A DNA stretch of 7,819 bases from positions 1 through 7,819 of the forward strand of contig JALHNN010000106.1 in assembly GCA_022843505.1 (NCBI GenBank). Direction: 5' to 3'. Shown piece by piece: positions 6,463 through 7,819 of this stretch (within the stretch, counting starts at the first letter, position 1; each line of letters starts with the position of its first letter). The DNA comes from Sulfuritalea sp. Lineage in GTDB: Bacteria; Pseudomonadota; Gammaproteobacteria; Burkholderiales; Rhodocyclaceae. The notes beneath the pieces were generated by a model that was given only the letters and a program-made list of their open reading frames with translations, ran no database searches and was not told the DNA's origin. The position numbers and the translations under genes were made by a program.

Positions 6463-7008
6463 ATGCCCAGAAAAGCCAAGGCCGCTTCCGTCCCCGTTGA
6501 AGACGCGGTGCGGCGCATCGTTTCCTCCGAACACCTGGTGTCGGACAAGTGTCCGGAACTGTCCGAACTCGAGTTCGGGCTGATCATCGCCAGCCATGCC
6601 TTCGGCCGCTGGATGATCCGCTGCATGTCGGCCGCCGGGGTCAAGGACATGACCGAAACCGAGATTCTGGTCCTGCACCACGTCAATCATCGCGGCCGCG
6701 AAAAGAAGCTGGCCGACATCTGCTTCGTCCTCAACATCGAGGACACCCACGTCGTCTCCTATGCGCTGAAGAAGCTGGCCAACCTTGGCCTGGTCAGCGG
6801 CGAGCGGCGCGGCAAGGAGGTTTTCTGGTCCAGTACCGCGGCGGGGCAGGCGCTCTGCGAGCGCTATCGCCAGGTGCGCGAAGCCTGCCTGATGCCGGGA
6901 TTCTCCGGCGCCGAAGAGGAAAACCTGCGCATCGGCGACCTCGCCCGCCTGCTGCGCACGCTTTCCGGACGCTATGACCAGGGCGCCCGCGCCGCATCAT
7001 CAATCTGA
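6463..7008 (+). CDS. Winged-helix transcriptional regulator, MarR-like
   Basis: The 181-residue product is a MarR-type DNA-binding protein. MarR proteins normally bind as dimers to short palindromes in promoters and release on binding a small ligand. The winged helix spans about residues 63-125: MTETEILVLHHVNHRGREKK is the first part of the domain, KLADICFVLNIEDTHVVSYA (82-101) leads into the recognition helix, ALKKLANLGLVSG (101-113) follows, and GERRGKEVFWSSTAAG (113-128) is the wing. A helical N-terminal segment (LSELEFGLIIASHAFGRWMI, 33-52) and C-terminal helices would form the dimer. Five cysteines are scattered through it. It is transcribed away from dctP across a shared control region, the usual arrangement for a local regulator, so control of the TRAP/oxoprolinase operon with 5-oxoproline or glutamate as ligand is a reasonable guess. 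Neither the ATG at 6463 nor an in-frame ATG at 6424 has a good ribosome-binding site; I prefer 6463 because 6424 lies upstream of the predicted transcription start. Confidence 0.85.
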   Translation: MPRKAKAASVPVEDAVRRIVSSEHLVSDKCPELSELEFGLIIASHAFGRWMIRCMSAAGVKDMTETEILVLHHVNHRGREKKLADICFVLNIEDTHVVSYALKKLANLGLVSGERRGKEVFWSSTAAGQALCERYRQVREACLMPGFSGAEEENLRIGDLARLLRTLSGRYDQGARAASSI

Positions 7009-7077
7009 ACCCAACCGCTCATTGCTTTGGCAACCATGCGCAGAACATGAAGCGCTTCCACCATCGTCTGGCCATTT

Positions 7078-7096
7078 GCGGGCAAGCTCGGCCCGC
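7078..7096. other. GC hairpin in intergenic region
   Basis: GCGGGC (7078-7083) and GCCCGC (7091-7096) form a perfect 6-bp stem with a 7-base loop, 70 bases after the regulator stop. No T tract follows. It may contribute to transcription termination or be part of a dispersed repeat together with the neighbouring hairpin. Confidence 0.4.
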
Positions 7097-7105
7097 CCCC
7101 CTTCG

Positions 7106-7121
7106 CCCCCCTCGCGGGGGG
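7106..7121. terminator. GC hairpin, possible weak terminator after the regulator gene
   Basis: CCCCCC (7106-7111), loop TCGC, GGGGGG (7116-7121) make a perfect 6-bp G:C stem, about 100 bases past the regulator stop and upstream of glutamate dehydrogenase. A second C6 tract at 7096-7101 could pair with the same G6, so alternative folds exist. Only TT follows, not a U run, so this is not a standard intrinsic terminator; pausing or an RNA-stability role is equally possible. Confidence 0.35.
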
Positions 7122-7124
7122 TTC

Positions 7125-7132
7125 CCAATTGG
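7125..7132. repeat. Perfect 8-bp palindrome CCAATTGG
   Basis: CCAATTGG lies just after the C6/G6 hairpin, and the pentamer GCTCG occurs next to it twice (7132-7136 and 7141-7145). The stretch 7009-7194 holds no gene that I can support. Its content is the two hairpins, this palindrome, and a short lead-in to the glutamate dehydrogenase start. The palindrome is too short to assign a function. Confidence 0.3.
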
Positions 7133-7194
7133 CTCGCTGCGCTCGATATCAGCACCGACCCATACTGTTGCTTCACGCTAAGGTTCCACTGACC

Positions 7195-7819
7195 ATGCCT
7201 GCCACCAACCTGTCCTACCTCGATCCGGCGCGCCCGCAACCCTGGGCGAGCTTCCTCGAACAGATCGACCGCGTCGCCCCCCACCTGGGCGGGCTGTCGC
7301 GCTGGATCGAAACCCTCAAGCACCCCAAGCGCGTGCTGGTCGTCGATGTGCCCATCGTGCGCGACGACGGCACGGTGGCGCATTTCGAGGGCTATCGGGT
7401 GCAGCACAACCTGTCGCGCGGGCCGGGCAAGGGCGGCGTGCGCTTCCATCCCGAGGTCTCGCTCAACGAGGTGATGGCGCTGGCGGGCTGGATGACGGTC
7501 AAGAATGCCGCGCTGGGCCTGCCCTTCGGCGGCGCCAAGGGCGGCGTGCGCATCGACCCGCGTTCGCTGTCGCGCGCCGAACTGGAGCGCGTGACGCGCC
7601 GCTACACCTCCGAGATCGGCATCGTCATCGGCCCGGACAAGGACATCCCGGCGCCCGACGTCGGCAGCGACGCCCAGATCATGGCCTGGATGATGGATAC
7701 CTACTCGGTGAATGTCGGCCACACCGCGAGCGGCGTCGTCACCGGCAAGCCCGTGGCGCTGGGCGGCTCGCTGGGGCGCCAGGAGGCGACCGGGCGCGGC
7801 GTCTTCATCGCCGCGCGCG
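7195..7819 (+). CDS. gdhA: Glutamate dehydrogenase (Glu/Leu/Phe/Val dehydrogenase family), C-terminus cut by window edge
   Basis: This cytoplasmic enzyme interconverts glutamate and 2-oxoglutarate plus ammonia with NAD(P). The 208 codons visible cover the substrate-binding domain and the beginning of the nucleotide-binding domain. Family blocks are RVQHNLSRGPGKGGVRFHP (68-86), VKNAALGLPFGGAKGGVRID (102-121, with catalytic-lysine candidate Lys115 in GGAKGG), GPDKDIPAPDVGSD (146-159, with Asp155 in the catalytic-aspartate position), MAWMMDTYS, and LGGSLGRQEATGRGV (189-203), which leads into the Rossmann part. About half of a usual 420-430-residue subunit is seen. The ATG at 7195 has TAAGG at 7179-7183 as a loose ribosome-binding site with 11-base spacing. 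Coenzyme preference cannot be told because the deciding residues lie beyond the edge. It has its own upstream region, so it is probably a separate transcription unit. Confidence 0.93.
   Translation, partial: MPATNLSYLDPARPQPWASFLEQIDRVAPHLGGLSRWIETLKHPKRVLVVDVPIVRDDGTVAHFEGYRVQHNLSRGPGKGGVRFHPEVSLNEVMALAGWMTVKNAALGLPFGGAKGGVRIDPRSLSRAELERVTRRYTSEIGIVIGPDKDIPAPDVGSDAQIMAWMMDTYSVNVGHTASGVVTGKPVALGGSLGRQEATGRGVFIAAR

Noticed and set aside
7046..7190. Possible short plus-strand peptide starting ATGAAGCGC in the intergenic region
   Set aside because: There is no ribosome-binding site and no recognisable motif, and the frame runs through the two GC hairpins.
1..7819. Mobile elements, CRISPR arrays, tRNA or rRNA genes, riboswitches
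   Set aside because: I found no terminal repeats with transposase, no spaced direct repeats, no clover-leaf and no known riboswitch core; nearly all the sequence is explained by nine contiguous genes of even composition.

Overview
The window is a GC-rich bacterial chromosome segment, most likely from a betaproteobacterium. That placement is an inference from base composition, gene order and the resemblance of the binding protein to a Bordetella pyroglutamate receptor type; there is no rRNA or other phylogenetic marker here. Seven genes run on the minus strand from about 6340 down to position 1, and two run on the plus strand from 6463 to the right edge. There are no tRNA or rRNA genes, insertion sequences, phage genes or CRISPR repeats.

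Minus strand, in transcription order: dctP (TRAP periplasmic binding protein), dctQ (small permease), dctM (large permease), pxpB, pxpC and pxpA (three subunits of the prokaryotic ATP-dependent 5-oxoprolinase), then nnr (two-domain NAD(P)H-hydrate epimerase/dehydratase, cut by the left edge). Each junction is either a gap of 2-4 bases or an overlap of 4-14 bases, with two ATGA start/stop fusions, so this reads as one tightly coupled operon. The inferred job is uptake of 5-oxoproline (pyroglutamate) through the TRAP transporter and its cleavage to glutamate in the cytoplasm. The nnr gene at the end adds a second metabolite-repair activity to the same transcript.

The only conspicuously AT-rich DNA is at about 6385-6440, between dctP and a divergent winged-helix (MarR-like) regulator gene. 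It holds a good candidate promoter for the operon, a weaker one for the regulator, and two interleaved inverted repeats that could be an operator. The regulator is the obvious candidate for local control of the transporter/oxoprolinase operon.

Right of the regulator is a gene-free stretch (7009-7194) with two GC hairpins and a CCAATTGG palindrome. It is followed by the first 208 codons of a hexameric-type glutamate dehydrogenase, cut by the right edge. That enzyme would convert glutamate made from 5-oxoproline into 2-oxoglutarate and ammonia, although it has its own transcription unit and the adjacency may be chance.

All protein families here are known. I see no wholly new system. The points that merit a second look are the coupling of transport, oxoprolinase and nicotinamide-nucleotide repair in one transcript, the divergent control region, and two substitutions at usually conserved positions in PxpB.
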